Assembly (NCBI GenBank): GCA_029782145.1
Contig: JAKOVH010000016.1
Coordinates: 1 to 64,000, forward strand
Reading direction: 5' to 3'
DNA from: Actinomycetes bacterium
GTDB taxonomy: Bacteria; Actinomycetota; Acidimicrobiia; Acidimicrobiales; Acidimicrobilacustridaceae
DNA: 64,000 nt
Positions 32,655 to 41,957 of the stretch are shown piece by piece (position 1 is the stretch's first letter; every line of letters begins with the position of its first letter). The position numbers were made by a program, and so were the translations under genes. The notes under the pieces are model-generated. The model saw nothing but the letters and a program-made list of their open reading frames with translations, was not told the DNA's origin and did not search any database.

Positions 32655-33458
32655 TCAGCCCGCCCGGCTGAGCCAGCGGTCGATCAAGGTGCGGGCGATC
32701 GACATGGGCGGCGGGATCATCGGCAGGTCGTCGGGGGAGAACCAGGCGGCGTCGACGATCTCGTGGTCGTCGATCTCGATGTCGCCCGAGGCCCACGTGG
32801 CCTCGAAGCCGATCATCAGCGAGTGGGGGAACGGCCAGGGCTGGCTGGCCGTGTAGCGCACGTCGGCCAGCTCGACCCCGACCTCCTCGCGGACCTCGCG
32901 GTGCACCGCCTCCTCCAGCGTCTCGCCCGGCTCCACGAAACCGGCGATGCAGCTGTACATCGGCACGGGGAAGGCCCGGCCCCGGGCGAGCAGCGCCTGG
33001 CCGTCGCGCTCGATGAGGGTGATGACCGCCGGCGCGAGCCGGGGGAAGGCGAGCAGGCCGCAGGCCGGGCACCGGCGGGCCCGCTCGCCCGGTGCCGGCT
33101 CGGTCGGGGTGCCGCAGCGGCCACAGAAGCGGTGGGTGCGCTCCCACTCGACGAGCTGCACGGCCCGCCCGGCGAGCGTCCAGCGGGCCTCGTCGACCTG
33201 GCCGTGCAGGCCCATCAGCGGCACGAAGCTGCCGGCCAGCCTCTCGACCGCCGCGCCGGCCACCCCCTCGGCGTCGAGGTCGACCGCCCAGCACGCCGCC
33301 CCGTCGAGCGTGCCGAGCACGAGGCGGGCGGCTCCCTCGGCCACGGCGTCGGGGTGGTCGTCGAGCACCATCACACCGCTGTGGTGCACCACCACGGTGA
33401 CCGACGCCTCGGCGTCGTCGGGGTGCTCGAGGGAGGGGACGAAGCGGGGTGTGGGCAT
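32655..33458 (-). CDS. nudC: NADH pyrophosphatase / NAD-decapping Nudix hydrolase
   Basis: The 267-residue protein has the NudC architecture: an N-terminal domain, a four-cysteine zinc ribbon (C112, C115, C130, C133) and the Nudix box GFVEPGETLEEAVHREVREEVGVE at 173-196. SQPWPFPHSLM, directly after the box, is the SQPWPFPxS signature of NADH pyrophosphatases. It cleaves NADH to NMNH and AMP and can remove NAD caps from RNA. The ATG at 33458 has only a weak GCAGGG upstream. Monocistronic. Confidence 0.94.
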   Translation of the reverse strand: MPTPRFVPSLEHPDDAEASVTVVVHHSGVMVLDDHPDAVAEGAARLVLGTLDGAACWAVDLDAEGVAGAAVERLAGSFVPLMGLHGQVDEARWTLAGRAVQLVEWERTHRFCGRCGTPTEPAPGERARRCPACGLLAFPRLAPAVITLIERDGQALLARGRAFPVPMYSCIAGFVEPGETLEEAVHREVREEVGVELADVRYTASQPWPFPHSLMIGFEATWASGDIEIDDHEIVDAAWFSPDDLPMIPPPMSIARTLIDRWLSRAG

Positions 33459-33560
33459 GGCCCTGCACGCTACGACGGCGCGACGATCGTCGGACTGACA
33501 GGCACGTCGACGGGGAATGGGGCCACCATCAGGGGGTCCCTCTCGGAGAGGAGTTGCGCC

Positions 33561-33716
33561 ATGGCCGACATCGGCGACGACCGGAAGGTCCACATCATCG
33601 AGCCCGCCCCGTCGGTGCCCGCCAGCCCCGAGCCCCTCGTCGAGCCGGCCACCCCGGCCCGGCCGGGCGCGCCGGCGCCGGTCGAGGCGCCCGAGCCCGC
33701 CTCGGCCGCCGGCTGA
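33561..33716 (+). CDS. 51-residue Pro/Ala-rich small protein
   Basis: A short frame, MADIGDDRKVHIIEPAPSVP and then a Pro/Ala/Glu-rich tail, follows a strong GAGAGGAG ribosome-binding site 8 nt before its ATG. The charged first 13 residues are followed by an apparently disordered tail; no signal peptide or membrane helix. It ends 21 nt before a membrane-protein gene, so the two may be one transcript. Function unknown. The ribosome-binding site and in-operon spacing are the main support. Confidence 0.6.
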   Translation: MADIGDDRKVHIIEPAPSVPASPEPLVEPATPARPGAPAPVEAPEPASAAG

Positions 33717-33737
33717 GCCGCCGCGCCGGAGCGTGCC

Positions 33738-34670
33738 GTGAACGACGAGACGTCCCTCGACGGCCTCGAGGTCGTCGTCGGGACCGACCCCCTCACCGGG
33801 TGGCGCTGGGTGCGCACCCTGCGCATCGACGACCGCATCTTCTGCGCGTCGATCATCGACCACCGCGGCCCGGGCGGGGCGACCGCCGCCTACCCCGTGG
33901 TGTTCGCCCCGGAGGCGACCGCCCGGTGCCAGTCGAGCGACCACGACGCCCCGGCGCCCGGGTGCAAGTGCGGGTTCTGGTCGGTGCCGGACCGGTCCAT
34001 GCTCGACGCCGCCGTGGGCCCCCGACGAGCCGGCTGGGCCCTGGCCCGGGTGGAGCTGGCCGGCACCGTCATCGAGGCCGAGCGTGGGATGCGGGCCAGC
34101 CGGCAGCGCATCTTGCGGGTCGCCTTCGCCGACCGCTGTGAGGACCCGGGCTGCATCGAGCGGTCCGACGGCCTCGCCCCTGACGGCCACGGCTTCCTGC
34201 GGGCCGCCTGCGCGGCGCACGGTGCCACCGTCGGCTTCGCCGATGCCGCCGGGGACTTGCGCACCGAGGTCGGCACCGCGCCGTTGGCCGCCGGCGACCG
34301 GGCCGGGCCCCGTCCCGACCTCGGCGACGGGATCGGTGCCGCGTTCACCCTCGTGCTGGGCGCCGCCCTGTTCGTGGCGTTCCCGGCGGGCCGCGTGCTG
34401 AGCGAGCAGCACGCGGCCGGTGCCGTGGTGGGCTTCGCCGCCGCCGGCCTCGCCGCTGCGGTGACGGCGCTGTACCTGCGGGCCCGCTCGTCGATGGCCG
34501 ACGGCCGCCGGCGCCGGAACCTGCGGATCTGGTCGCTGGCCATGGCGGTGGTGACCCTGGGCGTGACCCTGGCGGCCGGCGTCGTCTCCGGTCGGCTCTC
34601 GGCCGAGGGCGGGCCGGGCGCGCCCGCACCGCCACCGGCGGCAACCGCTGCAACCGCGGGCTCCGGCTGA
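33738..34670 (+). CDS. Membrane protein with N-terminal Cys/His motif, unknown
   Basis: The 310-residue protein has an N-terminal soluble part with C64, H69, C76 and C78 in CQSSDHDAPAPGCKCGFW, a pattern that could bind metal and that I recall in other uncharacterised actinobacterial proteins. A second pair (CEDPGC at 134-139) follows. Three membrane helices are predicted by eye at about 199-217, 226-247 and 263-284, and the C-terminus is Ala/Pro-rich. The GTG start at 33738 follows the 51-residue gene by 21 nt. No family assignment. Confidence 0.65.
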   Translation: MNDETSLDGLEVVVGTDPLTGWRWVRTLRIDDRIFCASIIDHRGPGGATAAYPVVFAPEATARCQSSDHDAPAPGCKCGFWSVPDRSMLDAAVGPRRAGWALARVELAGTVIEAERGMRASRQRILRVAFADRCEDPGCIERSDGLAPDGHGFLRAACAAHGATVGFADAAGDLRTEVGTAPLAAGDRAGPRPDLGDGIGAAFTLVLGAALFVAFPAGRVLSEQHAAGAVVGFAAAGLAAAVTALYLRARSSMADGRRRRNLRIWSLAMAVVTLGVTLAAGVVSGRLSAEGGPGAPAPPPAATAATAGSG

Positions 34671-34858
34671 GGGTGACGGGCCGCACCCCGCGGGGCGCCT
34701 GGCCAACACCGCGAGGCGATCCGGGCGGAGGTCACCGCCCACTCCGACCGGATCCGGTCCCGGCTCCCCGAGGTCCGGGTGGGCGCCGGCCGCACCGGCG
34801 CTGGCAACATGCCACCACGAGGGCGCACGACCGGTGCGCCCGGACAAGGGGGCGACAC

Positions 34859-35686
34859 ATGACCGACTGGGTGCTCATCGACGAGCCGGCGCCGCACGTG
34901 CGGCGCATCACCATGAACCGGCCGGAGAAGCGCAACGCGCTCAACCACCCGCTGCGGGGCGCCATCCTCGAGGCGCTGCGCGAGGGCGACCAGGACGACG
35001 ACGTGCACGTGCAGATCATCCGCGGCGCCGGGCCGTCGTTCTCCGCCGGCTACGACCTCGGCGACGGCAACGAGGGCCACGAGTACCCCTTCTACACGCC
35101 GGGTGGCGACGGCCAGTGGCCGCGGCACGTCACCGAGGGTTGGATGGGCATCTGGGACCTGGCCAAGCCGGTGATCGCCCAGGTGCACGGCTACTGCCTG
35201 GCCGGTGGCAGCGAGCTGGCCACCGGGTGCGACCTCATCGTGATCGCGGAGGACGCTCAGATGGGCTACCCGGCGGTGCGCTTCGGCGTGCCCGACATGC
35301 ACTTCCACGCCTGGCTGCTGGGGATGCGCCGGGCCATGGAGATGATGGTCACGGGTGACTCCATCTCGGGTGTCGAGGCGGTGCGCGAGGGATGGGCCAA
35401 CAAGTGCTTCCCCGCCGATCAGCTCGACGCCGAGACGGTGAAGTTCGCGGAACGGATCGCCAGCCTCCCGCCCGAGGTGGTGCAGCTCAACAAGCGCGTC
35501 GTCCACCGCCAGATGGACCACATGGGCATGCGCAGCGGCATCCGCGCCGGCACCGAGCTGTGCGCCCTCGGCACCCACACCAAGGCGATGGCCGAGTTCA
35601 CCGGCGCGGCCCGCGAGAAGGGCCTCACCACGGCCCTCACCGAGCGCGACTCCAGGTTCGGCGACTACCGGACCACCTCCGGCTGA
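34859..35686 (+). CDS. Enoyl-CoA hydratase/isomerase family protein
   Basis: The 275-residue crotonase has RRITMNRPEKRNALNHPLRG, GAGPSFSAGYDLGDGNEGHE (oxyanion region), KPVIAQVHGYCLAGGSELATGCDLIV and an unusual FGVPDMHFHAWLLGMR loop. One or both catalytic glutamates appear replaced, as in several specialised crotonases. The ATG is at 34859. The 188-bp region upstream contains a coding-like remnant without a start. It ends before a strong hairpin, so it is probably monocistronic. Confidence 0.86.
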   Translation: MTDWVLIDEPAPHVRRITMNRPEKRNALNHPLRGAILEALREGDQDDDVHVQIIRGAGPSFSAGYDLGDGNEGHEYPFYTPGGDGQWPRHVTEGWMGIWDLAKPVIAQVHGYCLAGGSELATGCDLIVIAEDAQMGYPAVRFGVPDMHFHAWLLGMRRAMEMMVTGDSISGVEAVREGWANKCFPADQLDAETVKFAERIASLPPEVVQLNKRVVHRQMDHMGMRSGIRAGTELCALGTHTKAMAEFTGAAREKGLTTALTERDSRFGDYRTTSG

Positions 35687-35703
35687 GCCGGCGGTGGTCG
35701 GCC

Positions 35704-35735
35704 GGCGGTGGCCGCCGACGACGGTGGCCACCGCC
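35704..35735 (+). terminator. Hairpin terminator after the crotonase
   Basis: GGCGGTGGCC (35704-35713) pairs with GGCCACCGCC (35726-35735) around a 12-nt loop, 17 nt past the stop. Similar GGCGGTGG words repeat just upstream. Confidence 0.65.
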
Positions 35736-35742
35736 TCGCTCC

Positions 35743-35784
35743 ACCCACCACGCTCGACCCACCACGCTCGACCCACCACGCTTG
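35743..35784. repeat. 14-bp tandem repeat, three units
   Basis: ACCCACCACGCTCG is repeated head to tail three times, with one change in the third unit and a partial fourth. It lies between the terminator hairpin and the aldehyde-dehydrogenase gene, within 211 bp of otherwise featureless DNA. Variable number between strains is plausible but cannot be seen here. Confidence 0.75.
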
Positions 35785-35897
35785 ACCCGCCGCGGCCGCG
35801 CGACCGTGGTGCTGCGTCGCAGAGGGCCATCGGCCCTGGCGCCGACCGGCGAGCAGGGCTCTGATGGAGCTGTCGGCCAACCGGGGGTGCGACCACC

Positions 35898-37517
35898 ATG
35901 AGCGCGACCGATCTCCACGCCACTGCGGACACGGCCGGTCGGCCCGGCGCCGCGGGGCCGGGCCTGCCCGCCAGCCTCACGCCCGAGCTGCGCCGACGCC
36001 TGACGTCGCTGGTGCGAGCGGGCGACGGCGCCCCCACGGTCACGACCCGCGCCCCCTTCAGCGGCACGCCGATCGTCGAGCTCCCGCAGTCCACCCCCGC
36101 CGACGTCGCCCGGGCGGCCGCCGCCGCCCGCCGCGCCCAGGCGACCTGGGCCGCCTTGAGCCCGTCGGTCCGGGCGACGGTGTTCCTGCGCCTCCACGAC
36201 CTCGTGCTCGACGCCCGCGACGAGCTCATGGACCTCATCCAGGCGGAGAACGGCAAGGCCCGGCGCGACGCCTTCCTCGAGGTCGGCGACATCGCCGTCA
36301 CGTGCCGCTACTACGGCCGGTCCGCACCGGCGATCCTGCGGCCGAAGCGCCGGTCCGGGCTCATCCCCGGGCTGACGAGCGTGCGCGAGCTGCACCACCC
36401 GAGGGGTGTCGTCACGGTCATCTCGCCGTGGAACTACCCGCTCAGCCTCGGTGCCGGCGACACCATCCCCGCGCTGCTGGCCGGCAACGCCGTGGTCCAG
36501 AAGCCCGACAACCAGACCGCGCTCACCACGCTGCGGATGCTCGACCTCGCCCGGCAGGCCGGCCTGCCCGACGACCTGTGGCAGGTCGTCCTGGGCCGGG
36601 GCAGCGCGATCGGCCCCGCACTGCTCGACGTCGCCGACTACGTGATGTTCACCGGGTCGACCGCGTCGGGTCGGGCGATCGCGGCGGAGGCCGGGCGCCG
36701 GCTCGTCGACTGCTCGCTCGAGCTCGGCGGCAAGAACGCCATCATCGTGCTCGACGACGCCGACCTCGACCGGGCGGTCGAGGGTGCCGTGCGGGCGTGC
36801 TTCTCCTCTAGCGGTCAGCTGTGCATCTCCGCCGAGCGCATGTACGTCGCCGCCGCGATCCACGACGCGTTCGTGCCCCGGTTCGTGGAGGCGGTGAAGG
36901 CCATGCCGATCGGTGCGGGCTACGACTTCACCCACCAGATGGGCTCGCTGACCTCCGCCGAGCAGCTCGACGCCACCCGCCGCCACGTCGACGACGCCGT
37001 CGCCGCCGGCGCGACCGTGCTGGCGGGGGGCCGGGCCCGCCCCGACCTCGGGCCGTACTTCTACGAGCCCACCGTGCTCGCCGACGTGACGCCGTCGATG
37101 ACGTGCTTCGCCGAGGAGACCTTCGGGCCGGTGGTGTCGGTGTACCGGGTGCACTCCGACGAGGAGGCCGTCGAGCGCGCCAACGACACCGTGTACGGCC
37201 TCAACGCCAGCGTGTGGACCCGCTCCGCCCGGCGCGGCCGGCGGGTGGCGGCGCGCCTGCGCACCGGGACGGTGAACGTCAACGAGGCCTACGCCGCGGC
37301 CTGGGGCAGCATCGACGCGCCGATGGGCGGCATGGGCGACTCCGGCAGCGGGCGACGTCACGGCGCGCAGGGCCTCACCAAGTACACCGAGGCCCAGACC
37401 ATCGCCCACCAGCGGCTGGCCAACCTCGCCCCGCCGGTCCGCCAGCTCGGCGACGCCGGTTTCGCGGCCGCCATGACCGCCGGGTTGAGGGTGCTCAAGG
37501 CGATCGGCTGGCGCTGA
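35898..37517 (+). CDS. NAD(P)-dependent aldehyde dehydrogenase
   Basis: The 539-residue ALDH has a longer N-terminus than usual. Catalytic residues are E275 (LELGGKN) and C309 (SSGQLCIS), with [11 protein letters not shown] and [11 protein letters not shown] as cofactor loops. It resembles the succinate-semialdehyde dehydrogenase group of actinobacteria. It is followed 10 nt later by an acyl-reductase-like protein and then an SDR, suggesting a fatty-aldehyde or alcohol oxidation module. Chain-length specificity is not visible. Confidence 0.91.
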   Translation: MSATDLHATADTAGRPGAAGPGLPASLTPELRRRLTSLVRAGDGAPTVTTRAPFSGTPIVELPQSTPADVARAAAAARRAQATWAALSPSVRATVFLRLHDLVLDARDELMDLIQAENGKARRDAFLEVGDIAVTCRYYGRSAPAILRPKRRSGLIPGLTSVRELHHPRGVVTVISPWNYPLSLGAGDTIPALLAGNAVVQKPDNQTALTTLRMLDLARQAGLPDDLWQVVLGRGSAIGPALLDVADYVMFTGSTASGRAIAAEAGRRLVDCSLELGGKNAIIVLDDADLDRAVEGAVRACFSSSGQLCISAERMYVAAAIHDAFVPRFVEAVKAMPIGAGYDFTHQMGSLTSAEQLDATRRHVDDAVAAGATVLAGGRARPDLGPYFYEPTVLADVTPSMTCFAEETFGPVVSVYRVHSDEEAVERANDTVYGLNASVWTRSARRGRRVAARLRTGTVNVNEAYAAAWGSIDAPMGGMGDSGSGRRHGAQGLTKYTEAQTIAHQRLANLAPPVRQLGDAGFAAAMTAGLRVLKAIGWR

Positions 37518-37527
37518 GGAGGTCTCC

Positions 37528-38616
37528 ATGGACACCGTCGTCGTCACCGGGTTCCCGGGGTTCCTCGGGAGCCGCCTGCTGCCGCTCGTGCTCGCCGGCC
37601 GCCCCGAGCGGCGCGCCGTGTGCCTGGTGCAACCCAAGTTCGCCGGCCTGGCCGCCGGGCGGGTGCGGGACCTGGTGCAGGTCGACCCGTCGCTCGAGGG
37701 CCGCATCGAGCTGGTCGAGGGTGACATCACCCGCCCCGGGCTGGGGCTCGACCCCGCCCTCGACCTGGCCTCGTCGACCACCCAGGTGTGGCACCTGGCC
37801 GCCGTCTACGACCTCGGCGTGGACCGGGAGCTGGCGATGCGGGTCAACGTGGAGGGCACCCGCAACGTGGTGCGCTTCGCCGAGGGGTGCGAGCACCTCA
37901 CCCGGCTGCACCACGTCAGCACGTGCTACGTGAGCGGGCGCCACTGCGGGCCGTTCCGCGAGACGGACCTCGACGTCGGCCAGTCGTTCAACAACTTCTA
38001 CGAGGAGACCAAGTTCCTCGCCGAGGCCGAGGTGGACGAGTCCCGCGCCGCCGGCCTGCCGACCTCCGTCTACCGGCCCGCCGTGGTCGTCGGGGACTCT
38101 CGCACCGGGGAGACGCAGAAGTTCGACGGGCCCTACTTCGTCGTGCAGTGGCTGCTGCGCCAGCCGAGGTGGGCTCTCGTGCCCGTGGTGGGCGACCCGA
38201 CGATGGTGAGGTTCAACATGGTGCCGTCGGACTTCGTCGTCGACGCCATCGCCCACCTGTCCGAGCTCGAGGCCTCGGTCGGCACCACCTACCAGCTGGC
38301 CGACCCGAGCCCGCTGACGGTCGACGAGCTGCTCGACGAGCTGTGCCGGGCGACCGGACGGCGCGGGGTGCGGGTGCACCTCCCCCGGCGGGCGACGATG
38401 TGGGCGCTGCGCCACGTCGGCCCGCTGGAGGCGTTCGTGCGGATCCCCGCCGACGCCGTGCCCTACTTCGTGCATCCCACCCACTACGACACGACCAACA
38501 CCCAACGCGACCTCACCGGCAGCGGCGTGTCGTGCCCGCCGGTGCGCAGCTACCTCCCGGCGATGGTCCGCTTCATGGAGGGCCACGCCGACGCCGAGCT
38601 CGGTGTGATGGTGTAG
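37528..38616 (+). CDS. Extended SDR, fatty acyl-CoA/thioester reductase-like
   Basis: The 362-residue protein has the nucleotide loop TGFPGFLGSRLLP at its start and YEETK as the catalytic Tyr-Lys in FNNFYEETKFLAEAEV. VWHLAAVYDLGVDRELAMRVNVEGTRNVVRFAE and YRPAVVVGDSRTGE are typical of the NAD-binding domain of male-sterility/thioester-reductase proteins. Such domains reduce acyl thioesters or act as sterol/sugar-type dehydrogenases. GAGGAGG precedes the ATG; it is 10 nt after the ALDH stop and so in one operon. Confidence 0.86.
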   Translation: MDTVVVTGFPGFLGSRLLPLVLAGRPERRAVCLVQPKFAGLAAGRVRDLVQVDPSLEGRIELVEGDITRPGLGLDPALDLASSTTQVWHLAAVYDLGVDRELAMRVNVEGTRNVVRFAEGCEHLTRLHHVSTCYVSGRHCGPFRETDLDVGQSFNNFYEETKFLAEAEVDESRAAGLPTSVYRPAVVVGDSRTGETQKFDGPYFVVQWLLRQPRWALVPVVGDPTMVRFNMVPSDFVVDAIAHLSELEASVGTTYQLADPSPLTVDELLDELCRATGRRGVRVHLPRRATMWALRHVGPLEAFVRIPADAVPYFVHPTHYDTTNTQRDLTGSGVSCPPVRSYLPAMVRFMEGHADAELGVMV

Positions 38617-38697
38617 GGGCCCGCTAGCGTCGGCGCCGACCGCAGGAGCGGCCGACCGCACGGGAAGGGCCGACGCACGGGAGGAAGGCGGCCACCG

Positions 38698-39468
38698 ATG
38701 GCAGGACCGACGATCGAGGCCGGTGAGCGCAGGTCGGGCCGGCGTGCCCTCGTCACCGGGGGCAGCAGCGGCATCGGCCTCGCCGTGGGGCGCCAGCTGC
38801 TGGAGCGTGGGTACGACGTCGTGCTCAACGCCCGGCGGGCCGAGCCGCTGGCCGAGGCGGCCGAGTCCTTCGGGGCCGGCTGGGTCGCGGGCGACTGCGC
38901 CGACGCCGACGACGTGTCCCGTGTGGCCCGCCAGGTGGGCGCGGTCGACCTGCTGGTGCACGCGGCGGGGGCCATGGACGGCACCTTCGTGCGCAAGGAG
39001 ACGGTGGAGACCTTCGACCGGGTGCTCGCCGCCAACCTGCGCTCGGCGTTCCTGATCACCCACGCGCTGCTGCCCGCCATGCAGGCGGGCGGCCGGATCG
39101 TGTTCCTGTCGTCGTCCTCGGCCCACGCGCCCCAGCCCGGCAAGGCCGCCTACTCGGCGTCGAAGGCCGGGCTCAACGCGTTCGCCGCCGCCCTCGCCGG
39201 CGAGGTCGAGCGCGACGGCATCGCCGTGCACACGGTCACCCCCGCACCGGTGGCCACACCGATGCTCGACACCGTCCACTTCGCCATGCACGCCCTCGAC
39301 CCCGAGCAGGTCGCCGACGCGGTGGTGTGGCTCGACACCCTCGACCCCTCGGTCGTGCTGCCCGAGCTCGAGCTGCGGGCCACGAGCGTCGGTCCGTACG
39401 CGCCCGAGCCGTTCGTGCCCGAGGCCGCCCGTGCCCTCGGGCGCACCGTCCCCAGTACCCGACCGTGA
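38698..39468 (+). CDS. Short-chain dehydrogenase/reductase
   Basis: The 256-residue classical SDR has TGGSSGIGLAVGRQL, VHAAGAMDGTF, SSSSAHAPQPGKAAYSASKAGLNAF (Ser...Tyr-x3-Lys) and a TPAPVATPML loop. NARR after strand 2 favours NADPH. GGAGGAAGG precedes the ATG at 38698. It lies 81 nt after the acyl-reductase-like gene on the same strand, possibly completing that operon. It ends 13 nt before the convergent HerA-like ATPase gene. Confidence 0.9.
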   Translation: MAGPTIEAGERRSGRRALVTGGSSGIGLAVGRQLLERGYDVVLNARRAEPLAEAAESFGAGWVAGDCADADDVSRVARQVGAVDLLVHAAGAMDGTFVRKETVETFDRVLAANLRSAFLITHALLPAMQAGGRIVFLSSSSAHAPQPGKAAYSASKAGLNAFAAALAGEVERDGIAVHTVTPAPVATPMLDTVHFAMHALDPEQVADAVVWLDTLDPSVVLPELELRATSVGPYAPEPFVPEAARALGRTVPSTRP

Positions 39469-39481
39469 ACGCCTGAGACCC

Positions 39482-41926
39482 TCAGGCGGGCACGGGCACC
39501 CACACCAGGAACAGCTCGGCGACCCGGATGTCGGTCCGCTCGAGGGGGACCTCGAACGGCTCGATCGCCGCCGCCTTGGCGTCCCACTCGTCGGCGATGG
39601 CGGCGAGCTGCTCGTCCATGTCGGCCTGGAGGTCGACCACTGCCTGCTGCTTCTCCTCGACCCGGTTCGACGCCGAGTCGACCCGGGTGGTCGCCTCGTT
39701 CGACCGGCCCCGGCGGCGGGCGGCGGCGCCGGCCTTGCGGGCGATGCCGCCGATGCTGCCGCGGCTGCCGAACAGCGAGCCGAGCACCTCGCCCACGCCG
39801 CTCAGCACCTCGTCGTTGCGGCGGCTGGTCTTGGCCGCTTCGGCCTGGTCGAGCCGGTCCTGGGCGGCGGCGAGGGCGTCACGGGCACGCGCCACCCGGC
39901 CCTCGAACGCCTGGGCCACCTTCGCCCCCTCGGCGTCGGCGCCGGCGTCGGCCGCCGCGTCGCAGCGGGCCGCGAACTGCTCGGCCGTCTCGCCCGGTCG
40001 GCTGAACAGCTTCAGCTCCGTGTTGGTGAGCAACGAGGTCGTGCGGCTGGCGAGGAGGTGGCCCACCAGCTCCTTCTGCACGGAGGTGAAGTAGGCCTTG
40101 CGGTCGACGGGCGCGTCGGGCATGCGGTAGCTCGCGCCCGTCGGTGGCCCGGGCAGGAAGTCGCGGGGGTCGTGGTCGACCGCCACGAGCGAGCTCATGT
40201 CGGGTGGGTCCGACAGGGGGAACAGCACCGCCTCGAGGCGCTCGGTGTGTCGCAGGTCGGCCTTGGTGTCGTCGAAGAGCAGGTCGACGCTCGCCACCAC
40301 GGCGGCGTCCAGGGTGCTCGAGGTGGGGTCGGCGCCCACGGTGGCCGCCCAAGGGGCGGCCCGGTCGAGCCACCGCACCGCCACCCCGTCGGCGACGGAC
40401 GGCATCACGGGTGTGGCGTCGCCGCCCGGCGGCGCCGGGGCGGGGGCGGCGACCGCGGCGGCAGCCGGTGCGGGGGCGGGGGCGCCGCCCGCGGCAGCCG
40501 GTGCATCGGTGGCGGGTGCCGCCGCCGCGCTCGGTGTCGCTGTCGCCCCGTTCGCCGGTGCCGTCGGCGCCTGCCGACGGGCCGCCGTCAAGGTGGCGAT
40601 CTGCTCGCGGGTGAGCGGGCCGCGCAGGTACGACATGGCCCACCGGGTGGTGAAGGTGCTCGGTGCGTCGCTGCCCGCCTGTCGCAGCACGAACTCCCGC
40701 TTGTCGAGCCCGGCGATGGTGCCCCCGAGCGCCGCGGTGTCGACCCCGCCCGCCGCCGCGGCCAGGCCGTCGAGCAGCCGGGCCTTGTCCTGCTCGGTCT
40801 GGAGCCGGCCGATCATCCACGTGCCGGCGTTCGACAGGGCCTTGTAGTCGAGGTCGACCGGGTTCTGGGTGGCCAGCACCAGGCCCACGCCGAACGCCCG
40901 GGCCTGCTTGAGCAGGGTGAGGATCGGCGCCTTGCTCGGCGGCGCCGCGGTCGGCGGCACGAAGCCCACGACCTCGTCGAAGTACACGAGCACCCGCAGC
41001 CGGTCGGTGCCGGGCTGCCGGCGCATCCAGGTCACCAGCTTCGACAGCACCAGGGTGACGACCATCTGGCGCTCCTCGTCGGAGAGGTGCGCCAGGGTGA
41101 CCACGGCGCACCCGGGTCTCTCGCCCGGCCGCAGCATCGCGTCGATGTCGAGCGGCTCGCCCTGGGCCCACGCCGCGAAGCTGGGGGAGGCCAGCAGCCC
41201 GTTGAGGCGCAGGGCCAGCGCCGTGCGGTCGGCCGGAGGGAAGAACTGGTCGATCTCGAACACGCCCAGCTTCCGCAGCGGCGGCGACTGGACCAGGCCG
41301 ACCAGGCCGGCGAGGTCGAGGTCCTGGCCGGCCGCCCACACCTGCTGGACGATGTTCGACAACAAGATGTGCTCGCGGCTCGACAGCGGGTCGGCCGCGA
41401 CGCCCACGAGCCCGAGCAGGCCCGACACGTACCCCTGCACCTCGTCGAGCACCGCCTCGGGGTCGGCCTCGGCCGCCGGGCGCCGCAGCCCGCCGACGAT
41501 GTCGAGGCCCACGCCGCTCGTCGAGCCCGGGGTGTAGATCGTGAAGTCGGCGGCGTCGTGCAGCGCCTGCACCCGGGCGCCGTCGATGCCCCAACCGGCC
41601 AGGCCCTCTCGCCACGCAGCGGCGACCTGTGCCGGATCGGCACCCTCGACCCACGGGGCGAAGGACTCCGCCGACAGGTCGGGGAAGGTCAGCAGCAGGT
41701 TGCCCAGGTCGCCCTTCGGGTCGAGCACGAGCGTCGGCACGCCCTGCAGGAGCGCCTCTTCGATCAGGCCGACCCCCAGGCCGGTCTTGCCCGATCCGGT
41801 CATGCCGACGATGACGCCATGGGTCGTGAGGTCGGCCGCCTCGAGCAGCACCGGCGTGCCGTTGCGGTGGTGGTCGGCGCCGGTGGCCTCCCCCAGGTAG
41901 AGCTCGCCCTCGGGAACCTCGATCAT
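39482..41926 (-). CDS. HerA/VirB4-like ATPase (DUF853 type)
   Basis: The 814-residue protein has Walker A GMTGSGKT at 41-48 and LVYFDEVVGF as Walker B, within a RecA-like ATPase of the HerA/FtsK superfamily. EADPEAVLDEVQGYVSGLL and ARAFGVGLVLATQNPVDLDYKALSNAGTW are conserved in the DUF853 subgroup. An Ala/Pro linker around 490-530 separates a C-terminal half rich in coiled coil (about 690-790). Members are predicted DNA-translocating ATPases of unknown role. No NurA nuclease or defence partner is adjacent, so a housekeeping role is as likely as defence. Confidence 0.85.
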   Translation of the reverse strand: MIEVPEGELYLGEATGADHHRNGTPVLLEAADLTTHGVIVGMTGSGKTGLGVGLIEEALLQGVPTLVLDPKGDLGNLLLTFPDLSAESFAPWVEGADPAQVAAAWREGLAGWGIDGARVQALHDAADFTIYTPGSTSGVGLDIVGGLRRPAAEADPEAVLDEVQGYVSGLLGLVGVAADPLSSREHILLSNIVQQVWAAGQDLDLAGLVGLVQSPPLRKLGVFEIDQFFPPADRTALALRLNGLLASPSFAAWAQGEPLDIDAMLRPGERPGCAVVTLAHLSDEERQMVVTLVLSKLVTWMRRQPGTDRLRVLVYFDEVVGFVPPTAAPPSKAPILTLLKQARAFGVGLVLATQNPVDLDYKALSNAGTWMIGRLQTEQDKARLLDGLAAAAGGVDTAALGGTIAGLDKREFVLRQAGSDAPSTFTTRWAMSYLRGPLTREQIATLTAARRQAPTAPANGATATPSAAAAPATDAPAAAGGAPAPAPAAAAVAAPAPAPPGGDATPVMPSVADGVAVRWLDRAAPWAATVGADPTSSTLDAAVVASVDLLFDDTKADLRHTERLEAVLFPLSDPPDMSSLVAVDHDPRDFLPGPPTGASYRMPDAPVDRKAYFTSVQKELVGHLLASRTTSLLTNTELKLFSRPGETAEQFAARCDAAADAGADAEGAKVAQAFEGRVARARDALAAAQDRLDQAEAAKTSRRNDEVLSGVGEVLGSLFGSRGSIGGIARKAGAAARRRGRSNEATTRVDSASNRVEEKQQAVVDLQADMDEQLAAIADEWDAKAAAIEPFEVPLERTDIRVAELFLVWVPVPA

Positions 41927-41957
41927 GGGTGGAGCGTAGGCACCCCCGCTCGCCGGG

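Noticed and set aside
34713..34862. Coding-like frame before the crotonase at 34.9 kb
   Set aside because: About 50 codons look protein-like at first (helical, charged), but the frame begins after a stop with no start codon or ribosome-binding site. At most a decayed remnant.
35743..35784. Tandem repeat as a CRISPR array
   Set aside because: 14-bp units lie head to tail without spacers, and no cas genes are present.
39482..41926. HerA-like ATPase as part of a defence system
   Set aside because: HerA-type proteins occur in defence loci with nucleases or Sir2, but the neighbours here are ordinary dehydrogenase genes and no partner is visible.
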